From Prevotella sp. oral taxon 475 (GTDB lineage: Bacteria > Bacteroidota > Bacteroidia > Bacteroidales > Bacteroidaceae), in contig NZ_CP072334.1 of NCBI RefSeq assembly GCF_018127805.1, positions 1,714,001-1,778,000 of the forward strand: a stretch of DNA of 64,000 bases, read 5' to 3'. The position numbers and the translations under genes are program-made. Below, piece by piece: positions 28,539-35,966 of the stretch. Each line of letters begins with the position of its first letter. Positions within the stretch are counted from its first letter, which is position 1. Below the pieces are notes generated by a model. It saw only the letters and a list, made by a program, of their open reading frames with translations. It ran no database searches and was not told the DNA's origin.

Positions 28539-29180
28539 TTAGAATCGATAGCCAGCATAGAGGTTCAACGCGCAAGGAGAACCCAATTCGTAGGTGTTGC
28601 TCCATTCTCTTTTATCAATGGCGAGAAAACCGATTTGGAAGCCGGCTCCCACAAAATAGCGATGGAACTCCACCTGCGTCAAAACGTGCAAACCTGTATC
28701 CCAACGACGCATGTTCACTTCTGAACCAAAGGTAGAATAGTGACGATCCACAGGGATGTGCCGATAGAAATACAAACCAGGTGTTGCATGCGTTGTGCCG
28801 CCTATGCCATAACCCACATAAGGACCAACACCGAGACTGATATAGGTGGTTTGTCCGGGATGAAACTGCAAGAGTGCGTCTACCGGAAGTTGTAGATACA
28901 AGCCGCGGATGGTGACCTTTCCACCATAATCAGCCTCTAATGTGCCACCTTTTTGATAAATCTCAAGAGCCGGTTGTAGATGGAATCGACCGCTGGAGAG
29001 GAGCCTTATCTGTGCACCAGCCCCGAGATGAAATCCTATGGGCATACCTGCGTTACCCCGCGAAGCGAGAAATCCACTCGTCAATCCCATCCTTACAAAG
29101 GGCGTAACCACCTTTTCTTGTGCTCCCAACCGCCCAAACCATATCGCCAATACAGCGATGATCCATATCCTTGCTTTCAT
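28539..29180 (-). CDS. Outer membrane beta-barrel protein (PorT-like)
   Basis: 213 residues, signal peptide (MKARIWIIAVLAIWFGRLGAQ), then alternating strands such as HLGAGAQIRLLSSGRFHLQPAL, YISLGVGPYVGYGIGGTT and a C-terminal strand ending in aromatic F (NLYAGYRF). This is the outer-membrane beta-barrel (OMP_b-brl) superfamily common in Bacteroidota. Its function is unknown. It is 3 bases downstream of the lipoprotein gene and about 50 bases upstream of the C10 protease, so it is in an operon with both. Confidence 0.72.
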   Translation of the reverse strand: MKARIWIIAVLAIWFGRLGAQEKVVTPFVRMGLTSGFLASRGNAGMPIGFHLGAGAQIRLLSSGRFHLQPALEIYQKGGTLEADYGGKVTIRGLYLQLPVDALLQFHPGQTTYISLGVGPYVGYGIGGTTHATPGLYFYRHIPVDRHYSTFGSEVNMRRWDTGLHVLTQVEFHRYFVGAGFQIGFLAIDKREWSNTYELGSPCALNLYAGYRF

Positions 29181-29183
29181 TTG

Positions 29184-29795
29184 TCAGTTCTCCTTTGCAT
29201 AAAATCTAAACAGAGCTTTTACCTCTTCCGTTGCCATTTGATCGTACAGCACCAGTCCGTAGATCTTTTTCCCCGACGATTCGGTAAAGAGATATTCTAC
29301 CGTCAGCAATCTACCGTTGATCATCGACCTGGGATCCATCGGCAACGGGAATCTCCACAGATCGCCAGCCTCCTCGATTTGAAGATAAGGAAGGGCCTCG
29401 CTTCTCACCAAATTCCTTTCGGGCGCATATTGATAGGGCTTTCCCGTATAGACGTTCCGCCCGTTTTTCGTTTTAAAAACAAAGAGACTGTCGCCACTGA
29501 AATAGAGATGATGAGACACCTCAGCGACTTTCTCGACAGGAGAGAATTGTTTGAGTGTTCCCGTAGCTGCATGAATGACATAGATATTGCGCATTTCCCA
29601 CCCATGACCCTTGATATTCGATTGGAAATAAGAGGTGGGAATGGTGGTGAGATACTTACTTTCGGGCACATCTCCATTGCTGTAGACGAAGCGTTCTTCG
29701 GTCAGATCAATATCGTCTTCGCAACTGAAAGCCGATAACAGCGTCGAAAACAGCATGCCGCAGAGCAGCCATTGTGTGAGTTTTACTTTCTTCAT
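29184..29795 (-). CDS. Hypothetical lipoprotein, first gene of the C10 protease operon
   Basis: 203 residues with lipobox LLSAFSCEDD. The mature part is beta-rich (NIYVIHAATGTLKQFS, SLFVFKTKNGRNVYTG, GRLLTVEYLF) and has no domain I recognise. In other Bacteroidota, C10 proteases are sometimes encoded beside small lipoprotein inhibitors, so an inhibitor or partner role is conceivable. I see no sequence evidence for it. Confidence 0.6.
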   Translation of the reverse strand: MKKVKLTQWLLCGMLFSTLLSAFSCEDDIDLTEERFVYSNGDVPESKYLTTIPTSYFQSNIKGHGWEMRNIYVIHAATGTLKQFSPVEKVAEVSHHLYFSGDSLFVFKTKNGRNVYTGKPYQYAPERNLVRSEALPYLQIEEAGDLWRFPLPMDPRSMINGRLLTVEYLFTESSGKKIYGLVLYDQMATEEVKALFRFYAKEN

Positions 29796-29822
29796 GATGT
29801 CTTTTTTATGTTAGACGGATTT

Positions 29823-29910
29823 GCAAAAGCTAAGAGAATGCGATGCAAAAGCTAAGAGAATAGAGGGTAAAAGCTAAGAAAACGACATGCGAAAGCTAAG
29901 CTTTTGCAAA
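29823..29910. repeat. 88-bp intergenic element, four 22-bp units (copy D)
   Basis: Units at 29823, 29845, 29867 and 29889, all forward. The first two share GCAAAAGCTAAGAGAAT, the third has AAAAGCTAAGAAAACG, and the fourth ends in the palindrome AAGCTAAGCTTTTGC. It fills the gap between the lipoprotein and peptidase E genes, both on the minus strand. Confidence 0.9.
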
Positions 29911-29983
29911 CGGCTTTGCAACGTCTTATATATAAATAACTTACAGAGTCGACTCATTTTCAAATTCTCTCGCTTGACATGGG

Positions 29984-30610
29984 CTATTCTTTCAACGCTT
30001 CTTCAACCGTCACCAAATCTCCATTTACACAGATAACTTGTACATTGGTGATAGGTTTAAATGGAATTTCGGAATGATTCTTGAGGATGTTATCAGTGAG
30101 CTCCTCAAATGGAAAACTCTTATAGTGAGGCAAAGGGTAAAAGTTGACGAGACACAGAGCATCGAAATTACGCAACTGAGGTGCTGCTTCTTCGGCATTA
30201 TCCATCTCTTTTGCATACCCAATATTGGGCGAAAGAATCATAGCACCTGCCGATTCGCCGATGTATAACTTGCCTGCTTTTATCTGACGGGTAAGCAAAA
30301 CGTCGGCCTCTTTCCGCATCAACTCCTGTAAAAGAAAGAAAGTGTTGCCTCCCGATACATAAATCAAATCACTTTCGTCCAGTGTTTGGGCAATTTCCTC
30401 TTTCGATGCGTTGCCTACTTCAAGTTCTTTTACCTTCAATCCTAATGCCAGCAAGGCTTGCTTTCCTTCTTTAACATAATCTTTATAAGGCTCGTGAAGG
30501 CTCGCAGTGGGGATAAATGCCACTGTTTTCCCTTCTAACTTTTTACCAGCAAAGGGTGGGAGTAGTGCCGATACGCCTGCAAAATAGGAGCATAAAAATA
30601 GTTTTATCAT
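29984..30610 (-). CDS. pepE: Peptidase E-like (S51) serine peptidase
   Basis: 208 residues with a class I glutamine-amidotransferase-like fold. YVSGGNTFFLLQEL and the nucleophile serine in IGESAGAMILSPNI are S51 signatures; NFYPLPHYK supplies the histidine region. PepE cleaves dipeptides with N-terminal aspartate in the cytosol. The first residues (MIKLFLCSYFAG) are part of the fold rather than a signal peptide. A consensus -7 box (minus-strand TATTTTTG, 30701-30708) lies 90 bases upstream. Confidence 0.85.
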   Translation of the reverse strand: MIKLFLCSYFAGVSALLPPFAGKKLEGKTVAFIPTASLHEPYKDYVKEGKQALLALGLKVKELEVGNASKEEIAQTLDESDLIYVSGGNTFFLLQELMRKEADVLLTRQIKAGKLYIGESAGAMILSPNIGYAKEMDNAEEAAPQLRNFDALCLVNFYPLPHYKSFPFEELTDNILKNHSEIPFKPITNVQVICVNGDLVTVEEALKE

Positions 30611-30700
30611 CGTTGATTACGTTTTAATGACTTGGTGGAGCCGGTCTGTCGAGTTGCTAAACGGCTATTATCACAAGTAAAACCGGCAAGATTGTCAATG

Positions 30701-30708
30701 CAAAAATA
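30701..30708 (-). promoter_or_regulatory. -7 box of the pepE promoter
   Basis: Minus-strand TATTTTTG followed by CA, matching TAnnTTTG, about 90 bases upstream of pepE. Confidence 0.45.
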
Positions 30709-30750
30709 CAGATAAAAACGATACAAGGGTGCGAAAACAAAGAAAAATGT

Positions 30751-30758
30751 TAACTTTG
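30751..30758 (+). promoter_or_regulatory. -7 box of the yhhQ-queF promoter
   Basis: TAACTTTG followed by CAG, 54 bases before the yhhQ start, in the divergent gap with pepE. Confidence 0.6.
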
Positions 30759-30812
30759 CAGTCGTCAAAAAGACAACAGAGTGCTTGAATAACCTCTTTA
30801 AAAACAAGAATA

Positions 30813-31502
30813 ATGAATAAAAAAAACAATCAAGTGAGTGTGCTGTTTATGCTTTTCAGCATTCTCTTTTGCGTTTGTTTGATAGCGGCAAACGTATTGG
30901 AAACAAAGCAAATCTCGGTAGGTTCTATCTCTCTGACGGGCGGTCTGATTGTCTTCCCCGTGTCTTACATCATCAACGACTGCGTATGCGAGGTGTGGGG
31001 CTATGGCAAAGCTCGCCTGCTGATTTGGGTAGGCTTTGTGATGAACTTCTTCTTCGTGTTGCTCGGCGCACTCTGCGATGCCATTCCCGGTGCACCTTAT
31101 TGGACGAACGAGGCAGGCTTTCATGCCATCTTTGGTTTGGCTCCACGCATCGTGGCAGCTTCGTTCCTGGCGTTCATCTGCGGGTCGTTCGTCAATGCCT
31201 ATATCATGAGCCGCATGAAGCTCTCTTCGGGCGGACGCAACTTCTCGCTCCGGGCCGTGGTGAGCACTGTTTTCGGTGAGACGGCCGACTCGGTTATCTT
31301 CTTCCCGCTGGCTTTCTGGGGTGTCATTCCCACCGCAGAACTACCCTGGCTCATGTTCTGGCAGGTGATTTTGAAGACGGCCTACGAAGTGCTCGTCTTG
31401 CCGATCACCATCCGCGTGGTGCGATATGTGAAGAGATATGAGCAGGAAGATGCCTACGACAACGGCATGAACTACAGCATCTGGAGAGTGTTTAGCATTT
31501 AA
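30813..31502 (+). CDS. yhhQ: Queuosine precursor transporter (YhhQ/VUT family)
   Basis: 229 residues with about six membrane segments. [26 protein letters not shown] and [21 protein letters not shown] are conserved blocks of the family that takes up preQ0/preQ1 (ECF-independent). It is 11 bases upstream of queF, with which it surely forms an operon. queC, often found between these two genes in related bacteria, is absent here. Confidence 0.9.
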   Translation: MNKKNNQVSVLFMLFSILFCVCLIAANVLETKQISVGSISLTGGLIVFPVSYIINDCVCEVWGYGKARLLIWVGFVMNFFFVLLGALCDAIPGAPYWTNEAGFHAIFGLAPRIVAASFLAFICGSFVNAYIMSRMKLSSGGRNFSLRAVVSTVFGETADSVIFFPLAFWGVIPTAELPWLMFWQVILKTAYEVLVLPITIRVVRYVKRYEQEDAYDNGMNYSIWRVFSI

Positions 31503-31513
31503 AGCCTGATAGA

Positions 31514-31984
31514 ATGACATTCACAAGAGAAAAAGAAGGACTTCAATCCTTGGGAAGTCCTACCCAATACAGCATGGATTATGCACCCGAGGTGCTCGAA
31601 ACCTTTGAGAACAAACATCCCGAGAATGACTATTGGGTGCGGTTCAACTGTCCTGAGTTCACCTCCCTGTGCCCCATCACGGGTCAACCCGACTTTGCCG
31701 AGATCCGAATCGCTTATGTTCCGGCCGAACGAATGGTGGAAAGCAAGAGTCTGAAACTCTATCTGTTCAGCTTCCGCAACCATGGCGACTTCCACGAAGA
31801 CTGTATCAACATCATCCTTAAAGACCTCGTCCGCCTGATGAATCCCAAATACATCGAGGTCGTCGGCCTGTTTACTCCCCGCGGTGGCATCAGTATCTAT
31901 CCCTACGCCAACTATGGAATGCCCGGCACAAAGTATGAGTTGATGGCGCAACAACGCTTCGAGACATACGATATTCAGCGGTGA
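31514..31984 (+). CDS. queF: NADPH-dependent 7-cyano-7-deazaguanine reductase (QueF)
   Basis: 156 residues, the short (unimodular) QueF. The nucleophilic cysteine lies in [18 protein letters not shown], and [21 protein letters not shown] holds the NADPH-binding ESKSLK-type block and substrate-binding Glu/His. The enzyme reduces the nitrile of preQ0 to preQ1 for queuosine in tRNA. Paired with the yhhQ transporter, it can act on imported preQ0 as well as on an internal supply. Confidence 0.94.
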   Translation: MTFTREKEGLQSLGSPTQYSMDYAPEVLETFENKHPENDYWVRFNCPEFTSLCPITGQPDFAEIRIAYVPAERMVESKSLKLYLFSFRNHGDFHEDCINIILKDLVRLMNPKYIEVVGLFTPRGGISIYPYANYGMPGTKYELMAQQRFETYDIQR

Positions 31985-32027
31985 AACACTCGCTTGTATC
32001 AACGATCCTTGGGGAAAAGGGCAAAGG

Positions 32028-32062
32028 AAAGTTTCATTATCGTGAAACTTTTGCTATCTTTG
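32028..32062 (+). promoter_or_regulatory. Promoter and probable operator of the toxin-antitoxin pair
   Basis: AAAGTTTCA (32028-32036) and TGAAACTTT (32043-32051) form a perfect 9-bp palindrome with a 6-base spacer, covering the -33 to -10 area of a promoter with -7 box TATCTTTG (32055-32062). The position fits autorepression by the XRE antitoxin. Confidence 0.6.
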
Positions 32063-32130
32063 CATCGAAGCGTCAACTGTGGCTCAATATAAAATTGGCT
32101 TGAAGTAGGAAGTGTTTCATTATCTTTTCA

Positions 32131-32143
32131 GTTTCTAAGAAAC
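32131..32143 (+). promoter_or_regulatory. Second palindrome before the toxin start
   Basis: GTTTC-TAA-GAAAC (32131-32143) lies five bases before the toxin ATG. Its half-site matches that of the upstream palindrome, and the string GTTTCATTATC occurs at both 32031 and 32114. It may be a second antitoxin-binding site. Confidence 0.45.
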
Positions 32144-32147
32144 GCGC

Positions 32148-32495
32148 ATGAGGAGAAAAATCATTGCATTTGGTCGTTATTACAAAGACTTTATGGCAAC
32201 TTTGAACGATAAAGAACAAAGGAAAGTCAAGTACATCCTGTCTCTATTAGAAACAGAAGACAGGTTGCCCGTGAAGTTCATGAAATACCTATCGAAAGGA
32301 TTATACGAACTGAGAATGAAATACGACAGCAATATCTATCGACTGTTCTTCATCTTCGACGACGACAAAATTGTTGTTCTGTTTAATGGCTTTCAAAAGA
32401 AGACCCAAAAAACACCACAGACCGAACTGAAAAAGGCAATTAAAATTATGGAGGATTATTATGCATACAAAAGAGAATCTGCTGACAAATATTAG
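32148..32495 (+). CDS. RelE/HigB-type toxin (phage-derived Gp49-like family)
   Basis: 115 residues. YYKDFMATLNDKEQRKVKYIL and GLYELRMKYDSNIYRLFFIFDDDKIVVLFNGFQKKTQKTP are the conserved blocks of the PF05973-type toxins, small ribosome-dependent mRNA endonucleases. The basic C-terminal KKTQKTP-x-ELKKA motif is kept. It precedes and overlaps the antitoxin gene by 35 bases, the HigBA order. The activity is inferred from the family. Confidence 0.87.
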   Translation: MRRKIIAFGRYYKDFMATLNDKEQRKVKYILSLLETEDRLPVKFMKYLSKGLYELRMKYDSNIYRLFFIFDDDKIVVLFNGFQKKTQKTPQTELKKAIKIMEDYYAYKRESADKY

Positions 32496-32772
32496 CGAGG
32501 AGCTGGACTTAGAGTTCGGGAAACCGGGAAGCAAGGAACGAGAAAAATTCGATGAAGAAGCCTATGCCTTCTACACCGGACAACTCTTATCGGAGGCAAG
32601 AAAAGAGGCAAAAGTAACGCAGAGCGAGCTGGCGAAACGTTTAAACTCAACAAGGTCGTATATCTCAAGAGTAGAAAATGGAGAAATTATCCCCAGTGCC
32701 GCTCGGTTTTACAACATCATCTCGGCCTTGGGTATGCGTATTGAGATTGTCAAACCGATACTTTCTGTTTAA
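32461..32772 (+). CDS. HigA-like XRE-family antitoxin
   Basis: 103 residues. An acidic N-terminus (about 1-45) that probably binds the toxin is followed by a helix-turn-helix domain (about 50-100) with VTQSELAKRLNSTRSYISRVENGEIIPS. It should neutralise the upstream toxin and repress the operon through the palindromes before the toxin gene. The start codon is inside the toxin gene, so translation is coupled. Confidence 0.9.
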   Translation: MHTKENLLTNISEELDLEFGKPGSKEREKFDEEAYAFYTGQLLSEARKEAKVTQSELAKRLNSTRSYISRVENGEIIPSAARFYNIISALGMRIEIVKPILSV

Positions 32773-32886
32773 GACTCATCAAGACAAAAGGAACTACCAT
32801 ACGGAAAAGAAAGGTCTCGCCTCTACCCTACCGATAGAATTCATCTTCCCATAGAGACATCCCTCTTCTCCCTTCTCCTTAAAAAA

Positions 32887-32919
32887 ACAATTCCGCAGAG
32901 CGCGGAATTGTTTTTTTTT
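32887..32919. terminator. Terminator after the toxin-antitoxin operon
   Basis: ACAATTCCGC (32887-32896) pairs with GCGGAATTGT (32902-32911), five-base loop, followed by a run of nine T (32911-32919) and preceded by a run of A. Confidence 0.85.
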
Positions 32920-32922
32920 GCC

Positions 32923-32930
32923 TACTTTTG
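32923..32930 (+). promoter_or_regulatory. -7 box of the carboxyltransferase gene promoter
   Basis: TACTTTTG followed by CAG, directly after the terminator and 52 bases before the start codon at 32983. Confidence 0.55.
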
Positions 32931-32982
32931 CAGCCGTTATTCTCTTACATCTATATAACGGAAGAGAAAGTATAAGCAACTT

Positions 32983-34752
32983 ATGAAAAAGAAAATACAA
33001 TTCAGCCTCGTATATCGAGACATGTGGCAGAGCTCTGGAAAGTTTCAGCCACGTAAAGATCAGTTGGAGCGTATTGCTCCCGTGATTATTGAGATGGGAT
33101 GCTTTGCGCGCGTCGAGACCAACGGTGGGGCCTTCGAACAAGTGAACCTGCTGGCTGGCGAAAACCCCAATGAGGGCGTTCGGGCCTTCTGTAAGCCGTT
33201 CAACGAGGTGGGAATCAAAACCCACATGTTAGACCGTGGACTCAATGCCTTGCGTATGTATCCTGTGCCCGACGATGTTCGTGCGCTGATGTACAAGGTG
33301 AAGCACGCCCAGGGTGTGGATATCCCCCGTATTTTCGACGGACTGAACGACGTTCGTAACATCATTCCCAGCATCAAATGGGCGGCCGAAGCAGGTATGA
33401 CGCCACAGGGAACGCTCTGTATTACCACTTCGCCCGTACACACACTGGAATATTATAGCCACATTGCCGACCAACTGATTGAGGCCGGAGCTAAGGAAAT
33501 ATGTCTCAAAGACATGGCGGGCATCGGTCAGCCAGCGTTGTTGGGTCAGCTAACGAAGGCCATTAAGGACAAACATCCTGAGATTATCATCGAGTATCAC
33601 GGCCACACCGGACCTGGTTTGTCGATGGCTTCGATCTTGGAAGTGTGCAACAACGGTGCCGACATCATCGATACGGCCATCGAACCGCTGTCTTGGGGTA
33701 AGGTTCATCCCGACGTTATCTCGGTGCAAAGCATGCTGAAGAACGAAGGCTTCGATGTTCCCGAAATCAATATGAGTGCTTACATGAAGGCGCGCGCATT
33801 GACCCAAGAATTCATCGACGAGTGGTTGGGCTACTTTATCAACCCAGCCAACAAGCTGATGAGCTCGTTGTTGCTTGGTTGCGGTCTGCCCGGCGGAATG
33901 ATGGGCAGTATGATGGCCGACCTTGCCGGCATACACAGCACCATCAATAGCATTCGTACGAAGAAGGGCGAACCTGAATTGTCTACCGACGACATGTTGA
34001 TCAACCTCTTCAACGAGGTAGAATACGTATGGCCACGTGTGGGTTATCCTCCCCTCGTAACGCCATTCTCGCAGTATGTGAAGAACATTGCGCTGATGAA
34101 CCTCCTCACCATGGAGCAAGGCAAAGGCCGTTTCGTGATGATGGACGACGCCATGTGGGGTATGATTTTGGGCAAGAGTGGCAAGATTCCTGGCACCATC
34201 GCCCCCGAGCTGGTGGCCTTGGCCAAGGAAAAAGGTTTCGAATTTACCGATGCCGATCCGCATACGCTACTGCCCAACAACCTCGAAGAGTTCAAGAAAG
34301 AAATGGACGAGAATGGCTGGGAGTATGGTCAAGACAACGAAGAACTGTTCGAACTGGCGATGCACCCTGAACAATACCGCAACTATAAGAGTGGACAGGC
34401 TAAGAAGAACTTCTTGGCCGACCTGCAAAAGGCGAAGGATGCCAAGATGGGCAGCAAGTTGTCGGTTGAAGAACTAGCAGCCTTTAAGCACGCCAAGGCC
34501 GATGCGCTGGTGGCTCCCGTTAAGGGACAGCTCTTCTGGGAGTTCAATGGCGACGGCGAATGTGCACCTACCGTAGAGCCTTATATCGGTAAGGAGTATA
34601 AGGAAGGCGAAGTGTTCTGCTACATTGTTGCCACTTGGGGCGAGATTGTTACCGTGCCTGCCGCATTGGGTGGCAAGTTGGTTGAAATCAATGCCAAGCA
34701 AGGTAGCAAGGTGAATAAGGGCGACGTGGTGGCCTATATTGAACGGAAATAA
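32983..34752 (+). CDS. PycB/OadA-like carboxyltransferase with degenerate biotinyl domain
   Basis: 589 residues. An HMGL-like TIM barrel (1-270) contains RDMWQSSGKFQ (usually RDAHQSLxA), LKDMAGI and YHGHTGPGLSM with metal-binding histidines. A PYC/OADA domain (about 290-500) follows. The C-terminus (about 535-589) has the biotinyl fold but not its attachment site: EAMKM is replaced by VATWGE, with Trp552 where lysine should be. It resembles pyruvate carboxylase B, oxaloacetate decarboxylase alpha and transcarboxylase 5S subunits, so it should move carboxyl groups between pyruvate/oxaloacetate and a separate biotin carrier. The biotin carrier and carboxylase are not nearby. Confidence 0.82.
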   Translation: MKKKIQFSLVYRDMWQSSGKFQPRKDQLERIAPVIIEMGCFARVETNGGAFEQVNLLAGENPNEGVRAFCKPFNEVGIKTHMLDRGLNALRMYPVPDDVRALMYKVKHAQGVDIPRIFDGLNDVRNIIPSIKWAAEAGMTPQGTLCITTSPVHTLEYYSHIADQLIEAGAKEICLKDMAGIGQPALLGQLTKAIKDKHPEIIIEYHGHTGPGLSMASILEVCNNGADIIDTAIEPLSWGKVHPDVISVQSMLKNEGFDVPEINMSAYMKARALTQEFIDEWLGYFINPANKLMSSLLLGCGLPGGMMGSMMADLAGIHSTINSIRTKKGEPELSTDDMLINLFNEVEYVWPRVGYPPLVTPFSQYVKNIALMNLLTMEQGKGRFVMMDDAMWGMILGKSGKIPGTIAPELVALAKEKGFEFTDADPHTLLPNNLEEFKKEMDENGWEYGQDNEELFELAMHPEQYRNYKSGQAKKNFLADLQKAKDAKMGSKLSVEELAAFKHAKADALVAPVKGQLFWEFNGDGECAPTVEPYIGKEYKEGEVFCYIVATWGEIVTVPAALGGKLVEINAKQGSKVNKGDVVAYIERK

Positions 34753-34782
34753 GAGATACACACACGATTAAAATCAATCTTA

Positions 34783-34823
34783 GGCGCAATCGAGACGCAA
34801 GTCTGTGGTTGCGCCGCTTTTTT
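34783..34823 (+). terminator. Terminator after the carboxyltransferase gene
   Basis: GGCGCAA (34783-34789) pairs with TTGCGCC (34809-34815), followed by GC and six T. Confidence 0.65.
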
Positions 34824-34836
34824 ATCCTTCACAGAT

Positions 34837-35373
34837 ATGAATCCACAAGCACTCATCGACAAATACTACGGAATCGACGGTCCGTTGCGTCAGCTCCTCC
34901 TCATCCACAGTCGCAGCGTTGCCCAGCTCGCACTTGACATTGCCCATCGGCACCCCGAACTGCCCATCGACCACTCGTTTCTCGAAGAAGCCGCCCTGCT
35001 ACACGACATCGGCATTCTTCATTGCGATGCGCCTCGCATCCATTGCCATGGCACCGCGCCCTATATTCTTCACGGTCGTCTCGGTGCCGACATGCTCCGT
35101 GCCGAAGGATTCCCACGTCATGCCCGCGTTTGCGAGCGTCACACCGGAGCGGGCATCACCCGCGCCGCCATTCTTGCTCAGCACCTTCCGCTTCCGCCGC
35201 AAGATTTCCTGCCCGAAACGCTCGAAGAGCAACTCATCTGCTATGCCGACAAATTTTTCAGCAAGACCCATCTCAACCGACAGAAAACACCCGAACAAGC
35301 TCTGCGAAGCCTCGAAGCATTCGGTTCTGACAGCATCGAACGCTTCCGCCATTGGCAACAACTCTTTTCTTAA
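34837..35373 (+). CDS. HD-domain phosphohydrolase-like protein
   Basis: 178 residues. The HD superfamily signature is LLIHSRSVAQLAL followed by EEAALLHDIGIL (HDIG-type metal site), then H in PRIHCHG, RHAR-x-CERHTGAGI and a late YADKFFSKT block. Such small HD proteins act on nucleotides or phosphoesters; relatives are annotated simply as HD-domain proteins. It starts just after the carboxyltransferase terminator, so it is probably transcribed separately. Confidence 0.82.
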   Translation: MNPQALIDKYYGIDGPLRQLLLIHSRSVAQLALDIAHRHPELPIDHSFLEEAALLHDIGILHCDAPRIHCHGTAPYILHGRLGADMLRAEGFPRHARVCERHTGAGITRAAILAQHLPLPPQDFLPETLEEQLICYADKFFSKTHLNRQKTPEQALRSLEAFGSDSIERFRHWQQLFS

Positions 35374-35555
35374 CCCTGATGTCTAAGGATGTAACGATAC
35401 GCGCCTCATACCGGGCACGTCTTTGGTTGAGCGCCATCGTTTCTTCCCAATATCTTCATCCTTTCTTACCCAACTTGCAGTTTCGTCCTACCTCTTTTTG
35501 AAGACGAGATTGCAAAAAAGATTTCCATGCCTAAACCTGAAAGGTTTGGGGGATG

Positions 35556-35902
35556 GAAAAAGTTTTTCATGCACAAAAGGCCGCCATTTGGGTATCAAAA
35601 AAGATTTTCATGCACAAAAGGCCGCCGTTTGGATATCAAAAAAGATTTTCATGCACAAAAGGCCGCCGTTTGGGTATCAAAAAAGATTTTCGTGCACAAA
35701 AGGCCGCCGTTTGGGTATCAAAAAAGATTTTCGTGCACAAAAGGCCGCCGTTTGGGCATCAAAAAAGATTTTCATGCACAAAATGCCGCAGTTTGGGACT
35801 CAAAAAAGATTTTCATGCATAAAATGCCGCAGTTTGGGACTCAAAAAAGATTTTCATGCACAAAATGCCGCAGTTTGAGGAGCAAAAAAGATTCTTATAT
35901 CG
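35556..35902. repeat. Array of about eight 41-bp tandem repeats
   Basis: Exact 41-base units start at 35597, 35638, 35679, 35720, 35761, 35802 and 35843, with degraded units at 35556 and 35884. Each has AAAAAAGATTTTCATGCAC then AAAAGGCCGCCGTTTGGG. Units 2-5 share GGCCGCCGTTTGG and units 6-8 share TGCCGCAGTTTGG, so two sub-types have expanded side by side. All forward frames stay open because the unit lacks stops, but the predicted peptides are pure repeats and no gene is supported. The gap from 35374 to 35555 shows nothing else. Confidence 0.95.
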
Positions 35903-35937
35903 AAAAGACCACCTCTTGGCGTGCAAGAGGTGGTCTT
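35903..35937 (-). terminator. Terminator of the ABC-F gene
   Basis: AAGACCACCTCTTG (35905-35918) pairs perfectly with CAAGAGGTGGTCTT (35924-35937), five-base loop. Read on the minus strand the stem is followed by further T, suiting the gene that ends at 35967. Confidence 0.7.
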
Positions 35938-35966
35938 CCGGAGTGTTGTGCAATGAAACGCGGGAG

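Noticed and set aside
35556..35902. CRISPR array
   Set aside because: Units are contiguous 41-bp repeats without unique spacers, and no cas genes are near. The same applies to the arrays at 7.7 and 49.8 kb and to the 22-bp elements.
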